Of a stretch of DNA of 64,000 nucleotides, positions 24,702-33,983 are shown piece after piece (within the stretch, counting starts at the first letter, position 1; every line of letters starts with the position of its first letter). The notes under the pieces were generated by a model, which saw only the letters and a list, made by a program, of their open reading frames with translations, did no database searches and was not told the origin of the DNA. The DNA comes from an uncultured Monoglobus sp. (GTDB lineage Bacteria; Bacillota; Clostridia; Monoglobales; Monoglobaceae), in NCBI GenBank assembly GCA_947630135.1, contig CANRGH010000003.1, positions 1 to 64,000 on the forward strand. The letters run 5' to 3'. A program made the translations under genes and the position numbers.

Positions 24702-24826
24702 AAACTTCCTTCCTTTCCGCAAATCCTTGCTGTAAATTGTTGATGTTTGTAATTGGAAATTGATTGTTTTCGATGACAAAACGCGCTGTTCGCGCGGCGG
24801 CCGTGTACATACACTGCCGCACGGTA

Positions 24827-24855
24827 ATTATAACATATACTTATGCGTTTGTAAA
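24827..24855 (-). promoter_or_regulatory. Promoter of the large adhesin gene
   Basis: Minus-strand TTTACA (24850-24855), 17 bp, TATAAT (24827-24832). The leader is about 120 nt. The rest of 24702-25060 shows no gene. Confidence 0.8.
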
Positions 24856-25060
24856 CAAATATTTTTCGTGTTGCGCATTAATTGGTGACTATTATTTTTT
24901 CGTGATTTTTAAATCAAAAAACGGGACCGCGCCTTGCCGATAGGCTTAAAAAACAGGCTTAAACCGAAAAACTACACAAAAAGGGAAGGCACACGCGGGC
25001 ACGGCGTACGCAATATAATAATATCGGGGCGAAAAAAGATGAAAAAATGAGGTGATACAA

Positions 25061-25345
25061 ATGAACAGCAGCGAGTTTCTGGGCATGCTTATCGCGGCGC
25101 TCGTAACGGTGGGAGGCTTCGCCGCCCTGCTGTTTAAATGCTTCAAGCCGATAAGCGATCTCAATATGAATATCGTGCGGCTCACGGACGCGATCGATCA
25201 GCTGAACCAGAACTATGAGAAGCACGAGAGGCGGCTCAACTCGCACAGCCACGAGATCGACGAAATGAGCAGGCTGCTCAGCAAGCACAGTCAGGAGCTC
25301 GGCCGCCATGACGAGAGGATCAAGGCGCTCGAGGGCAGGGAATAG
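25061..25345 (+). CDS. Small membrane protein with C-terminal coiled coil
   Basis: A 94-residue protein: one N-terminal membrane segment (about residues 8-26, LGMLIAALVTVGGFAALLF), then a helical, charged coiled coil rich in His, Glu and Arg (LNQNYEKHERRLNSHSHEIDEM...). Start ATG at 25061 behind GAGGTGAT. Its shape resembles phage holin-associated XhlA-type proteins, but no other phage gene is nearby. No function can be given. Confidence 0.7.
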   Translation: MNSSEFLGMLIAALVTVGGFAALLFKCFKPISDLNMNIVRLTDAIDQLNQNYEKHERRLNSHSHEIDEMSRLLSKHSQELGRHDERIKALEGRE

Positions 25346-25351
25346 GCGAGG

Positions 25352-25384
25352 GAAGCCGCGAGGTCAAAGGCCCGCGGCTTCTTT
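25352..25384 (+). terminator. Terminator after the coiled-coil gene
   Basis: GAAGCCGCG (25352-25360) pairs with CGCGGCTTC (25373-25381), then TTT. It overlaps the 3' end of the convergent gene at 25364. Confidence 0.7.
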
Positions 25385-25813
25385 GCTTAAAATCTCGGCG
25401 CAGCAGCGCACATACTCGGCGCAGGGGCGCTTTTTGTAATATTCCGCGGTGCGCTTTTCGGGCGCGGGGCCGCTGTCCTTGGGCAGGGCGGCGCCCAGCA
25501 GCTCGCCGCAGATTATCGAGCCGTTTTTTTCTTTAAACTCCGCGGCCATTTTTCGCGTCAGCGCGTAGACCTTTTGGCGGGTCTCGGTGTCGCCGGCCTC
25601 GCCGCGGCTCAGCATAAGCCCGGCGCAGACCGCCATTGCGGAAACCGCGCCGCAGGTCAGGCGCATCCGGCCCATGCCGCCGCCGAGCCCCTCCGCGAGC
25701 TTCGCGGCGGTCGTTTCGTCTATGCCGAAGTCCTCGGCGAAGGCGCACAGCACCGCCTGCGCGCAGTTATAGCCGCTTTTGAACAGTTTTTCAGCTTTGT
25801 CCGGTTTTGTCAT
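25364..25813 (-). CDS. C-GCAxxG-C-C family protein (putative redox protein)
   Basis: A 149-residue protein with the family's cysteine pattern: NCAQAV near residue 17, LTCGAVSAMAVCAG (CGAxxxxxxC) near the middle, and cysteines in IICGE, RPCAEY and VRCCAE near the end. The family is widespread in anaerobes and thought to bind a metal or act in redox chemistry; the biochemical role is unsettled. I choose the ATG at 25813, since the longer GTG start at 25822 would lie inside the RBS GAGGTGAC. Confidence 0.85.
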   Translation of the reverse strand: MTKPDKAEKLFKSGYNCAQAVLCAFAEDFGIDETTAAKLAEGLGGGMGRMRLTCGAVSAMAVCAGLMLSRGEAGDTETRQKVYALTRKMAAEFKEKNGSIICGELLGAALPKDSGPAPEKRTAEYYKKRPCAEYVRCCAEILSKEAAGL

Positions 25814-25822
25814 AAAAGTCAC

Positions 25823-26179
25823 CTCAACATAGTGATTAGTGAATAGGGAATAGTGAATAGTGAATAGGACGTGACGGCCTTCGTTTGCCTCGCCTCTTGC
25901 TGATATGCGTCAAAGGCAACGGAGTCGTAAACGCCTCCCTCTTTGAGGGAGGGGGACCGCGATAGCGGTGGAAGGAGTAAGCGCGCCGATCTCCCTCAGT
26001 CGCCTTCGGCGACAGCTCCCTCCCGGAGGGAGCCGTACTCTCCCCCCTCATATAATGAAGGGGAAGCCTCGGGACGTCGAGGGCGCCGTCCCCGAATTAC
26101 ATCATGCCGTAGGGGCGGATATTATCCGCCCGTTTTGTCTCGTACATCGTTGTAGGGCGGCTGCGGCCGGAGCCGTTCC
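25823..26179. repeat. Cluster of intergenic palindromic repeats
   Basis: No gene. Contents in order: a GTGAATAG tandem (25830-25868: AGTGAATAG, GGAATAGTGAATAG, TGAATAGG); a GGGAGGG-rich inverted element with CTCCCTC / GAGGGAG arms (about 25945-26060), including GTCGCCTTCGGCGAC; then GTAGGGGCGGATATTATCCG (26110-26129) and TGTAGGGCGGCTGCGGCCGG. These look like small mobile repeats (MITE or REP type) seen scattered in Clostridia genomes. A reverse copy of the GTGAATAG motif occurs at 28764. Confidence 0.7.
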
Positions 26180-27283
26180 CTACGGGTTCAGGAAATCGTA
26201 GGTCATGCGTGAGACTTTTTGTATTGTTTCAACGCCGGCGGACATGTCGCCGCTGCCTATCACACATATTATATAGTCGCAGGCCGGAGAATACACGATC
26301 GCAGCGTCGGCCTCCACCTTGGTGTTCTCTCCGGTTTTGTTCGCCGTGACTGTTCCCTCGGGCAGAGCGGCGGGGATCTTATATTTGCGCGTCTGATTGA
26401 GCAGCAGGTTCAGCATGGCGTCGCTCGCCTCGGGCGAGACCAGTTTTTTGTCGTGTATCATTTCAAGCAGCAGGCCGCAGTCCATAGGCGACGTAAGGTT
26501 CGACGCGAGATATATCGCGTATTGGCCGCTCTCGTCGATAAGCTCGGACATGTGCCGGGTGTTGTTAAAGCCCAGCGACTTGATCAGTTCGTCGTCCTTT
26601 TCAAAGCCCGCGACGGTGCTGCCGCCGCCCAGCGCCTTTGTCAGGCGGTTAAAGGCCTCGTTGCTGCTCTCGGTTATCATCAGGTTAAGGTCGCTGTCGA
26701 TCTCGTCTGTCTCGGCCAGCTCGCCGTTGTTTATTTCGGTATATACCGCGTTCATGCAGAACAGCTTGATCAGGCTCGCGCTGGAATAGGATTTTTCATT
26801 TATCGAAAGATATTCGTTGGTGTCGGTCCGCTTTACGAAAGCGCCCCATTCGCCGGCGCGGCCGTCGAGGTATTCCGCGATCGTGCCGCGGAGCTCGCTC
26901 AGGCCCTCTCTTGAGGGCGGGTCGGCTGACCAGCCGTTTTCGGAATATTCCGCGATCTCGGATTGCTTTATGTATTCGCCGTGTCCGTCCGGGCCGTAGA
27001 GCAGAGTCACGGGCTCGCTGTACCAGCCGTTTGCAAGATAGTTTTCGGCGTCGCTTTCGTAAACGCAGGAGCATGTTCCGTCGGCGCTGTAAATATTCAC
27101 GACCGGCGCGCCGTACCAGCCGTCGTTTAAATAAGCCTCGGCATCGCGCCCGGGAACCTCGATGCTCTCGCCGGGGCGGTAGACCGTCACGGTTTTGTAA
27201 TATTCCCGCGCCGAGACCGCGGCCGTGACAAGAAGCAGCGCGGCGGCAAGGATTATAATCGTTTTTTTCTTCATTGTATTCAT
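26180..27283 (-). CDS. Secreted serine hydrolase of the beta-lactamase fold with N-terminal repeats
   Basis: 367 residues. An N-terminal signal or anchor (residues 5-24) is followed by three short repeats of the pattern D-A-E-x-Y-L-x-x-G-W-Y-x-x-P-V (about 30-120). The catalytic domain has S170-x-x-K173 (SASLIK), SSN at 206-208 and KTG at 317-319, the three motifs of class A beta-lactamases and relatives. I see no clear ExxLN omega-loop motif, so hydrolysis of beta-lactams is doubtful; a role as a peptidoglycan-acting or other serine hydrolase is equally likely. Start at the ATG at 27283 or 27274; both follow AAAGGAGAAC. Confidence 0.85.
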   Translation of the reverse strand: MNTMKKKTIIILAAALLLVTAAVSAREYYKTVTVYRPGESIEVPGRDAEAYLNDGWYGAPVVNIYSADGTCSCVYESDAENYLANGWYSEPVTLLYGPDGHGEYIKQSEIAEYSENGWSADPPSREGLSELRGTIAEYLDGRAGEWGAFVKRTDTNEYLSINEKSYSSASLIKLFCMNAVYTEINNGELAETDEIDSDLNLMITESSNEAFNRLTKALGGGSTVAGFEKDDELIKSLGFNNTRHMSELIDESGQYAIYLASNLTSPMDCGLLLEMIHDKKLVSPEASDAMLNLLLNQTRKYKIPAALPEGTVTANKTGENTKVEADAAIVYSPACDYIICVIGSGDMSAGVETIQKVSRMTYDFLNP

Positions 27284-27437
27284 GTTCTCCTTTCGGGGTT
27301 TTTGTCGGATATTGCCGAACCGTTTTTATTATATCAGAAAAAACTCCGGTTTTCAAGTGTTTATATAGGCAAGTTTACCGCGCGGGAAAAAGAAATTTTG
27401 CTTTGTTTGGCTATAACGCACAAATTCCAAAAAATGC

Positions 27438-27465
27438 TTGACAAACGGGGATAATGTGTTATAAT
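27438..27465 (+). promoter_or_regulatory. Promoter of the rpsL-rpsG-fusA cluster
   Basis: TTGACA (27438-27443), 16 bp, TATAAT (27460-27465). A leader of about 65 nt follows, containing GCGCATTGCGC. No rpoBC genes lie upstream, so the str cluster has its own promoter here. Confidence 0.85.
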
Positions 27466-27536
27466 ATTAAAGTCGCTCCTTAGGCGCATTGCGCCCAAAA
27501 GGCGGCCGACAAATCTATATGCATGGAGGTGAACAT

Positions 27537-27947
27537 ATGCCGACATTTAACCAGTTAGTAAGAAAGGGCAGGTCCACGGTTGAGAAAAAGTCAACGACTC
27601 CCGCGCTGCAGAAGGGTATGAATACCATCAAGAAGCGCCCGACCGATCAGTCCTCTCCGCAAAAGAGAGGCGTTTGTACTTCGGTTAGAACCATGACGCC
27701 CAGAAAGCCTAACTCGGCCCTGCGTAAGGTTGCCAGAGTTCGTCTTACAAACGGTATTGAGGTTTCCGCGTACATCCCCGGAATAGGACACAATCTGCAG
27801 GAGCACAGTGTTGTCATGATCCGCGGCGGACGTATCAAGGACCTCCCCGGTGTGCGTTATCACATTATCCGCGGTACGCTTGATACCTCGGGCGTTGACA
27901 CACGCAGACAGGGAAGATCGAAGTACGGCACAAAGAGACCCAAGTAA
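27537..27947 (+). CDS. rpsL: 30S ribosomal protein S12
   Basis: 136 residues from the ATG at 27537, behind GGAGGTGA. S12 lies in the decoding centre of the small subunit. The conserved [16 protein letters not shown] and [18 protein letters not shown] segments are intact; the two lysines in TPRKPNS and GRIKDLP correspond to K43 and K88, so no classical streptomycin-resistance substitution is present. It leads the str cluster with rpsG 139 bp downstream. Confidence 0.99.
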   Translation: MPTFNQLVRKGRSTVEKKSTTPALQKGMNTIKKRPTDQSSPQKRGVCTSVRTMTPRKPNSALRKVARVRLTNGIEVSAYIPGIGHNLQEHSVVMIRGGRIKDLPGVRYHIIRGTLDTSGVDTRRQGRSKYGTKRPK

Positions 27948-28086
27948 GTCTCGCCGTGCGAAAAGTAAAATGTGTGCATATGTTTATATATAATCCTTAT
28001 ATATGACCTATGTGCGCGACAGTGTATCAAAGACATTGAGTACCTTGGCGGCGATAAGCCGCTTAAGAAGTAAGGAGGGGAAGAAA

Positions 28087-28557
28087 GTGCCAAGAAGAGG
28101 TCATATTGCCCGTCGGGATGTTTTGCCCGATCCTGTTTACAACAACAAGACAGTGACAAGACTTATCAACAATATCATGCTCGACGGAAAAAAGGGCGTC
28201 GCTCAGAGAATAGTTTATGATGCTTTTGACATTATAAAAGAAAAGACGGGTAAAAATCCCGTTGACGTTTTTGAGGACGCCATGAACAATGTTATGCCGG
28301 TCTTAGAGGTTAAGGCGCGCCGTATCGGCGGAGCCAACTATCAGGTGCCGATCGAGGTAAGACCCGAGAGACGCCAGACACTGGGACTCAGATGGATAAC
28401 ACAGTTCTCAAGACAGCGCGGCGAAAGAACGATGGCCGAGAGACTCGCGAACGAGCTCATGGACGCCACGAACAGCACAGGCGGCGCGTACAAGAGAAAA
28501 GAAGACACTCACAGAATGGCAGAGGCGAACAAAGCTTTTGCAAGCTTCAGATGGTAA
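28087..28557 (+). CDS. rpsG: 30S ribosomal protein S7
   Basis: 156 residues starting at GTG 28087 (protein [17 protein letters not shown]), placed there because AGGAGGGG sits just upstream and the family begins with this motif. S7 nucleates assembly of the 30S head and in other bacteria represses its own operon. The full length is normal. It is followed by a 258-bp gap with a long hairpin before fusA. Confidence 0.99.
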   Translation: MPRRGHIARRDVLPDPVYNNKTVTRLINNIMLDGKKGVAQRIVYDAFDIIKEKTGKNPVDVFEDAMNNVMPVLEVKARRIGGANYQVPIEVRPERRQTLGLRWITQFSRQRGERTMAERLANELMDATNSTGGAYKRKEDTHRMAEANKAFASFRW

Positions 28558-28566
28558 TCTCGCTGT

Positions 28567-28654
28567 GAAATTTCACTCATCTTTGTCATTTCGGAGCACT
28601 TGCGTATCTCGATACGCGGCGCGCTCCTGCAATAACAAATCTGAGCAAAATTTC
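28567..28654. repeat. Long imperfect hairpin between rpsG and fusA
   Basis: An 88-nt imperfect palindrome from GAAATTT (28567) to AAATTTC (28654), centred on GCGTATC-TC-GATACGC, with further pairing arms GGAGC/GCTCC and TTTGT/ACAAA. No T-run follows the arms, so it is not a simple terminator. It is probably an inserted repeat element of the type scattered in Clostridia. Confidence 0.75.
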
Positions 28655-28763
28655 TTCGCGAAAGCCGAGTTGAAATGAGTGTTAAGTATTTTAACTAACA
28701 AGATCAGACATTATTGAATTTGACAACGTAATGTTTTTTGCGTGTGACCTGCGAATGTCGTTT

Positions 28764-28796
28764 CTATTCGCTATTCACTAATCGCTAATCACTACG
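28764..28796. repeat. Reverse copy of the GTGAATAG intergenic repeat
   Basis: CTATTCGCTATTCACTAATC is the reverse complement, with few changes, of the tandem at 25830-25868. It sits 20 bp before the fusA start. Confidence 0.6.
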
Positions 28797-28815
28797 TTGT
28801 TGGAAGGAGTTTTTT

Positions 28816-30897
28816 ATGGGTAGAGCGTTTTCATTGGAGAAAACCAGAAATATAGGCATCATGGCTCATATTGATGCCGGTAAGACTACGACCACCGAGC
28901 GTATTCTGTTCTATACGGGCCGTGTCCACAAGCTGGGCGAGGTGCACGAGGGCGCCGCGACAATGGACTGGATGGAGCAGGAGCAGGAGCGTGGTATTAC
29001 GATTACCTCCGCCGCTACTACCGCGCAGTGGAAGAACCACAGAATTAATATAATCGACACACCCGGACACGTTGACTTCACGGTTGAGGTTGAGCGTTCG
29101 CTCCGTGTACTGGACGGCAGTGTAACGGTTCTTTGCGCCAAGGGCGGTGTTGAGCCTCAGTCTGAGACCGTTTGGCGTCAGGCTGACAAATATCAGGTTC
29201 CCAGAATGGTTTACGTTAACAAAATGGACATTATGGGCGCCGACTTTTATAACGTTATTGACATGATGAAGGACCGCCTCAAGTGCAACGCGGTTCCCAT
29301 TCAGCTCCCTATCGGAGCCGAGGACGAGTTCAAGGGCCTTATTGACCTTATCCAGATGAAGGCTTATGTTTACTATGACGAGCTCGGACAGGACGAGCGC
29401 GTTGAGGACATTCCCGCCGATATGGCGGACAAGGCCGCGGAGTACAGAGAGGCTCTGCTTGAGTCGGTCGCCGAGACCGATGAGGAGCTCATGGACAAGT
29501 ACCTCGAGGGCGGTGAGCTGACCGAGGCCGAGATCAAGGCCGCGATCCGCAAGGCCACGATCGCCAACGAGATGGTTCCCGTTCTGTGCGGCTCGTCCTA
29601 CAGAAACAAGGGCGTTCAGAACATGCTTGACGCGGTTATCGACTTTATGCCGTCGCCGCTGGATGTTCCGCCTATCACCGGAACCGTTCCCAGAACCGAT
29701 GAGGAGACGGTTCGCCACTCGTCGGACGAGGAGCCCTTCGCGGCTCTGGCGTTTAAGATCATGACCGATCCGTTTGTGGGCAAGCTCTGCTTCTTCAGAG
29801 TTTACTCGGGAACGCTTAAGAGCGGCTCGCATGTTTACAATTCGGTCAAGGGCAACAAAGAGAGAGTCGGACGCATCCTTCAGATGCATTCAAACCACAG
29901 AGAGGATATCGACATGGTTTACTCGGGCGACATCGCCGCGGCGGTCGGACTTAAGAACACCACCACGGGCGACACGCTTTGCGACGAGGACCATCCGGTA
30001 ATCCTTGAGTCTATGGAGTTCCCGGAGCCGGTTATCCGCGTTGCGATCGAGCCCAAGACCAAAGCCGGTCAGGAGAAAATGGGTATCGCGCTGGCGAAGC
30101 TGGCCGAGGAGGATCCCACGTTCAGAACCTATACGGACGACGAGACGGGTCAGACGATCATCGCTGGAATGGGCGAACTTCACCTTGAGATCATCGTTGA
30201 CAGACTGCTGCGCGAGTTCAAGGTCGAGGCCAACGTCGGAAATCCGCAGGTATCATACCGCGAGACTATCAGACAGGCCGTGCATGTTGACCACAAGTAC
30301 GCGCGTCAGTCGGGCGGTAAAGGACAGTACGGACACGTTGTTATGGACATGGAGCCTCTGGAGCCCGGTTCGGGTTACGTCTTCGAGAACAAGATCGTCG
30401 GCGGAGCGATCCCCAAGGAGTATATCCCCGCTGTTGACGCGGGTATCCAGGGCGCGATGCAGACGGGCGTTCTGGCCGGTTATCCGGTTGTTGACGTGAA
30501 GTGCACGCTGGTTGACGGCTCGTACCACGAGGTCGACTCGTCCGAGATGGCGTTTAAGATCGCGGGTTCTATGGCATTTAAGGACGGCTGCAAGAAGGGC
30601 AGTCCGGTTATTCTTGAGCCTATCATGAAGGTTGTCGTTACCGTTCCCGAGGAGTACATGGGCGACGTTATGGGCGACCTTAACTCGCGCCGCGGACAGA
30701 TCCAAGGCATGGAGGCGAGAGTCGGAGCACAGGAGATCACGGCCAACGTGCCGCTTTCCGAGATGTTCGGCTACGCGACGGAGCTGCGCTCAAGGACGCA
30801 GGGCCGCGGTCAGTATTCCATGGAGCCCAGCCACTTTGAGGAGCTGCCCAAGAGCATCGCCGAGAAGATCATTAAGGAAAGATCGCAGAACGATTAG
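28816..30897 (+). CDS. fusA: Translation elongation factor G
   Basis: 693 residues, full-length EF-G, the GTPase that moves tRNA and mRNA through the ribosome. The GTP motifs are [13 protein letters not shown] (G1), [11 protein letters not shown] (G2 switch), DTPGHVDF (G3) and NKMD (G4), followed by domains II-V with the expected [10 protein letters not shown] stretch. RBS GGAAGGAG. It is separated from rpsG by the hairpin element and from tuf by a 183-bp leader with its own promoter. Confidence 0.99.
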   Translation: MGRAFSLEKTRNIGIMAHIDAGKTTTTERILFYTGRVHKLGEVHEGAATMDWMEQEQERGITITSAATTAQWKNHRINIIDTPGHVDFTVEVERSLRVLDGSVTVLCAKGGVEPQSETVWRQADKYQVPRMVYVNKMDIMGADFYNVIDMMKDRLKCNAVPIQLPIGAEDEFKGLIDLIQMKAYVYYDELGQDERVEDIPADMADKAAEYREALLESVAETDEELMDKYLEGGELTEAEIKAAIRKATIANEMVPVLCGSSYRNKGVQNMLDAVIDFMPSPLDVPPITGTVPRTDEETVRHSSDEEPFAALAFKIMTDPFVGKLCFFRVYSGTLKSGSHVYNSVKGNKERVGRILQMHSNHREDIDMVYSGDIAAAVGLKNTTTGDTLCDEDHPVILESMEFPEPVIRVAIEPKTKAGQEKMGIALAKLAEEDPTFRTYTDDETGQTIIAGMGELHLEIIVDRLLREFKVEANVGNPQVSYRETIRQAVHVDHKYARQSGGKGQYGHVVMDMEPLEPGSGYVFENKIVGGAIPKEYIPAVDAGIQGAMQTGVLAGYPVVDVKCTLVDGSYHEVDSSEMAFKIAGSMAFKDGCKKGSPVILEPIMKVVVTVPEEYMGDVMGDLNSRRGQIQGMEARVGAQEITANVPLSEMFGYATELRSRTQGRGQYSMEPSHFEELPKSIAEKIIKERSQND

Positions 30898-30979
30898 TTC
30901 CGCGTCGGCAAAAACGACCGATTTGGTCGGAATATTATAACTTTTATGCAAATATTTTAAAATTTTTCACAAAAAAGAC

Positions 30980-31008
30980 TTGAATTTTTTCAAGTTTAAT
31001 AGTACAAT
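30980..31008 (+). promoter_or_regulatory. Promoter of tuf
   Basis: TTGAAT (30980-30985), 17 bp, TACAAT (31003-31008). The stretch AAAAAAGACTTGAA around the -35 box recurs at the promoter of the dockerin gene (45971), hinting at a shared upstream element. RBS AAGGAGG precedes the tuf ATG. Confidence 0.75.
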
Positions 31009-31080
31009 GGGAATTGATTTTATATTGCATAAATATATTTGTTAAAAATTATAAAAATAAAATAAGGAGGTCATTGTAAA

Positions 31081-32283
31081 ATGGCAAAGCAAAAATACGA
31101 AAGAACCAAACCCCATGTTAACATTGGTACTATCGGCCATGTTGACCACGGTAAGACAACTCTTACAGCCGCTATCACAAAGGTTCTGGCTATGGAGGGC
31201 AAGGCTCAGTACGAGGCTTATGACATGATCGATAAGGCTCCCGAGGAGAGAGAAAGAGGTATCACAATCTCCACGGCTCACGTTGAGTATGAGACAGAGA
31301 CGCGTCACTACGCTCACGTTGACTGCCCCGGACACGCCGACTATGTTAAGAACATGATCACAGGCGCGGCTCAGATGGACGGCGCTATCCTGGTTGTATC
31401 GGCCGCCGACGGCCCGATGCCCCAGACAAGAGAGCACATCCTGCTTTCGCGTCAGGTTGGCGTTCCCTATATCATCGTGTTCATGAACAAGGTTGATCAG
31501 GTTGACGACGAAGAGCTGCTTGAGCTGGTTGAGATGGAGATCAGAGAGCTGCTGACAGAGTATGAGTTCCCGGGCGACGATATCCCGATCATCAAGGGCT
31601 CGGCTCTGCAGGTTCTGGAGTGCGACTCGACAGACCCCAACGATCCTCAGTACGCTTGCATCCACGAGCTTATGGACGCTGTTGACAGCTACATTCCCAC
31701 ACCCGACAGACAGAGCGATCTGCCCTTCCTTATGCCTATCGAGGATATCTTCTCGATCACGGGCCGCGGCACAGTTGCCACAGGCCGTGTAGAGCGAGGT
31801 ACGATCAAGACCGGCGACGAGGTTGAGATCGTTGGTCTGTCCGACGAGATCCGCAAGGTTGTTGTTACCGGACTTGAGATGTTCAGAAAGACTCTGGACT
31901 ATGCCGAGGCCGGTGAGAACGTTGGCGCGCTGCTCCGCGGTGTTGCCCGCACGGAGATCGAAAGAGGACAGGTTCTGGCTAAGCCCGGTTCGATCACACC
32001 CCACACACAGTTCAAGGGTGAGGTTTACGTTCTGACAAAGGATGAGGGCGGACGTCACACACCTTTCTTCACAAACTACAGACCCCAGTTCTATTTCAGA
32101 ACAACCGACGTTACGGGCGTTGTTAATCTGCCCGAGGGCACAGAGATGTGCATGCCCGGCGACAACGTTACAATGACGGTTGAACTGACAACGACTATCG
32201 CTATCGAGAACGGACTGCGTTTCGCTATCCGCGAAGGCGGCAGAACCGTTGGTTCGGGCGTTGTTACCGAGATCATTAAATAA
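31081..32283 (+). CDS. tuf: Translation elongation factor Tu
   Basis: 400 residues, full-length EF-Tu, which delivers aminoacyl-tRNA to the ribosome. Motifs: [10 protein letters not shown] (G1), RGITIS (G2), DCPGHADY (G3), NKVD (G4); domains II and III complete, ending in [10 protein letters not shown]. Very strong RBS and codon usage typical of high expression. It ends the str cluster with its own terminator. Only one copy is in this window. Confidence 0.99.
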   Translation: MAKQKYERTKPHVNIGTIGHVDHGKTTLTAAITKVLAMEGKAQYEAYDMIDKAPEERERGITISTAHVEYETETRHYAHVDCPGHADYVKNMITGAAQMDGAILVVSAADGPMPQTREHILLSRQVGVPYIIVFMNKVDQVDDEELLELVEMEIRELLTEYEFPGDDIPIIKGSALQVLECDSTDPNDPQYACIHELMDAVDSYIPTPDRQSDLPFLMPIEDIFSITGRGTVATGRVERGTIKTGDEVEIVGLSDEIRKVVVTGLEMFRKTLDYAEAGENVGALLRGVARTEIERGQVLAKPGSITPHTQFKGEVYVLTKDEGGRHTPFFTNYRPQFYFRTTDVTGVVNLPEGTEMCMPGDNVTMTVELTTTIAIENGLRFAIREGGRTVGSGVVTEIIK

Positions 32284-32301
32284 TCAGATCCGACTCAAAA
32301 A

Positions 32302-32330
32302 CCTCCGGAGCACCCTCCGGAGGTTTTTTT
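32302..32330 (+). terminator. Terminator after tuf
   Basis: CCTCCGGAG (32302-32310) pairs with CTCCGGAGG (32315-32323), 9-bp arms, then seven T. Confidence 0.95.
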
Positions 32331-32356
32331 GACTGTTTTTTAAAAAAATTTTGCTC

Positions 32357-32385
32357 TTGCTATGGACGGGGTGTTGTGTTATAAT
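32357..32385 (+). promoter_or_regulatory. Promoter of the DNRLRE-ppx-recQ run
   Basis: TTGCTA (32357-32362), 17 bp, TATAAT (32380-32385), with the predicted start about 30 bp upstream of the ATG at 32423. Confidence 0.8.
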
Positions 32386-32422
32386 TAGCATATGAAAGTA
32401 TGCACGAAAGGCGGTGCTTAAT

Positions 32423-33964
32423 ATGGAGGTCGGATTATTTCAGAAAATAATCGGCACTGTTCTTGCGCTGCTTTTGGTGCTGGGCGTCGTTCCGGTGGGG
32501 CTTTTGTATTTCGCGACCCCGGTTATAGCGGAGGACAGCGTTATCCGCCTTTCGCCCGCCGATGAGACTTTTGTCTACAGCGGCGCCAAAAACAAGAGCC
32601 GCGAAAGGCTCGATAACGAAAATCTGATAGTGGGCAACTACTGGAACACATATTTTAAATTTGACCTGACGCCGCTCGGAAACGTTAAGCGGGCCGATCT
32701 GCGCAGCGCGAAGCTGCGTCTCGCGGTGGTCGACACCGGAATGATCTCGCCCGAGAGCCGCGACGCGACCTTTAACGTGAGTTATGTCGCCAACAACAAC
32801 TGGAACGGCGGCATGACGTGGGACAGCAGACCGATGGGCGAGGAGCAGTATCTCTGCACCGCGGGAGGCGCGGAAAACGGCGGTATTATCGAGATCGACC
32901 TGTCGGAGTTCATCGCGGAGACCGCGGGATTTGAGGATAAGATGATAACCTTAAAGCTCAGCCCCAGTTTGAGCAACAGCGCTCCGGTGCGGCTCGGCTC
33001 GACCGCAAGCCCCGACCCGTCATACCGCCCGTACCTCAAGATCGTGGTGGGTGACGCAGGCGACAGCGATCCGCCCGATCTGAAAAAATCCCGTCCGGCT
33101 GACAGCGGCTATGTTTCGGCTGCGAGACCCGAGGCGAAAGCGGACGAGCTGACCCGCGAAAACAACGGACTGCTCGCGGTTGACAACGGCTCGGCCGCGT
33201 ATCTCAAATTCGGACTGAACCTTCAGAATATAATCGGCGCGGTTACTTCGGCGGAGCTAAGGCTGCGGCCGGAGAGCGGGGCGGTCAACACCGTGACGGA
33301 TGTTTACTTCCTTGACAATGACGACTGGAACAGCGGAAGCGTAAGCTTTGACTCAAAGCCCGAGGGAGCGGCGGTCGAGATCCGCTCGCTTCCCGGGGTC
33401 GACGCGGACGGCGTAATAAGAATTGACGTGACGGACGTTGTCTATGAGGCGGCGGCGAGAGGAAAATCCTTTGTCAGCTTCGTTCTCGACGGCTCGAGGA
33501 CGCCGCCCGAATCCACCGATACACTGCTGTTGCGCTCGACATATTCCGACTCGGGTGCGCCCGAGCTTCGAATAACCTGCACCGACGACCCGGAGACCGT
33601 GGCAATAAGAGAGGCGCTTGCGAACCTCAAGGGCTCCAACGCGTCCTTTGATGACATAACGACCGACCTGCCGTCCGTGTACGCGGCCTCAAACGGAGAG
33701 CGCGTGGCTATCAGGTGGAGCGAGAATGAAAACTTTTCGTTCGGCGACCTGCTGACGATGCGCAAAAAGATCGTTACCGGCTCGGGACATGTGAACCCGC
33801 CGTCGGTGTTCGAGGGCGCCAAGCAGGTCCAGCTTAAGGCGGAGCTCAGCTGCGGCGGAGACAGCATGAGCAGATTTGTAACAATAACGGTTCGCCCCGA
33901 CATCGGCTCGCCCGGCAGACTGCGCCGTCTTTACGACGCGCTGTGGCAGAACGATGCGGCGTAA
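32423..33964 (+). CDS. Secreted protein with two DNRLRE-type (CBM96-like) domains
   Basis: 513 residues from the ATG at 32423. An N-terminal membrane segment or signal (about 8-28) is followed by two related beta-sandwich domains, about residues 38-210 and 225-395. Each carries the pattern of an Asn/Asp-rich W-x-x-G-x-x-x-x-D-S-x-P motif (NNWNGGMTWDSRPMG and DDWNSGSVSFDSKPEG), typical of DNRLRE/CBM96 domains. A short Ig-like segment ends the protein. Such domains occur in secreted carbohydrate-binding and adhesive proteins. It is followed after 19 bp by ppx. Confidence 0.8.
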   Translation: MEVGLFQKIIGTVLALLLVLGVVPVGLLYFATPVIAEDSVIRLSPADETFVYSGAKNKSRERLDNENLIVGNYWNTYFKFDLTPLGNVKRADLRSAKLRLAVVDTGMISPESRDATFNVSYVANNNWNGGMTWDSRPMGEEQYLCTAGGAENGGIIEIDLSEFIAETAGFEDKMITLKLSPSLSNSAPVRLGSTASPDPSYRPYLKIVVGDAGDSDPPDLKKSRPADSGYVSAARPEAKADELTRENNGLLAVDNGSAAYLKFGLNLQNIIGAVTSAELRLRPESGAVNTVTDVYFLDNDDWNSGSVSFDSKPEGAAVEIRSLPGVDADGVIRIDVTDVVYEAAARGKSFVSFVLDGSRTPPESTDTLLLRSTYSDSGAPELRITCTDDPETVAIREALANLKGSNASFDDITTDLPSVYAASNGERVAIRWSENENFSFGDLLTMRKKIVTGSGHVNPPSVFEGAKQVQLKAELSCGGDSMSRFVTITVRPDIGSPGRLRRLYDALWQNDAA

Positions 33965-33983
33965 ATTTAAAACGGAGGATATT

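Noticed and set aside
28831-29889. Long minus-strand open frames inside fusA, tuf, nadE, ppdK and other genes
   Set aside because: They are antisense shadows caused by GC-rich codon use; none has an RBS or a recognisable domain.
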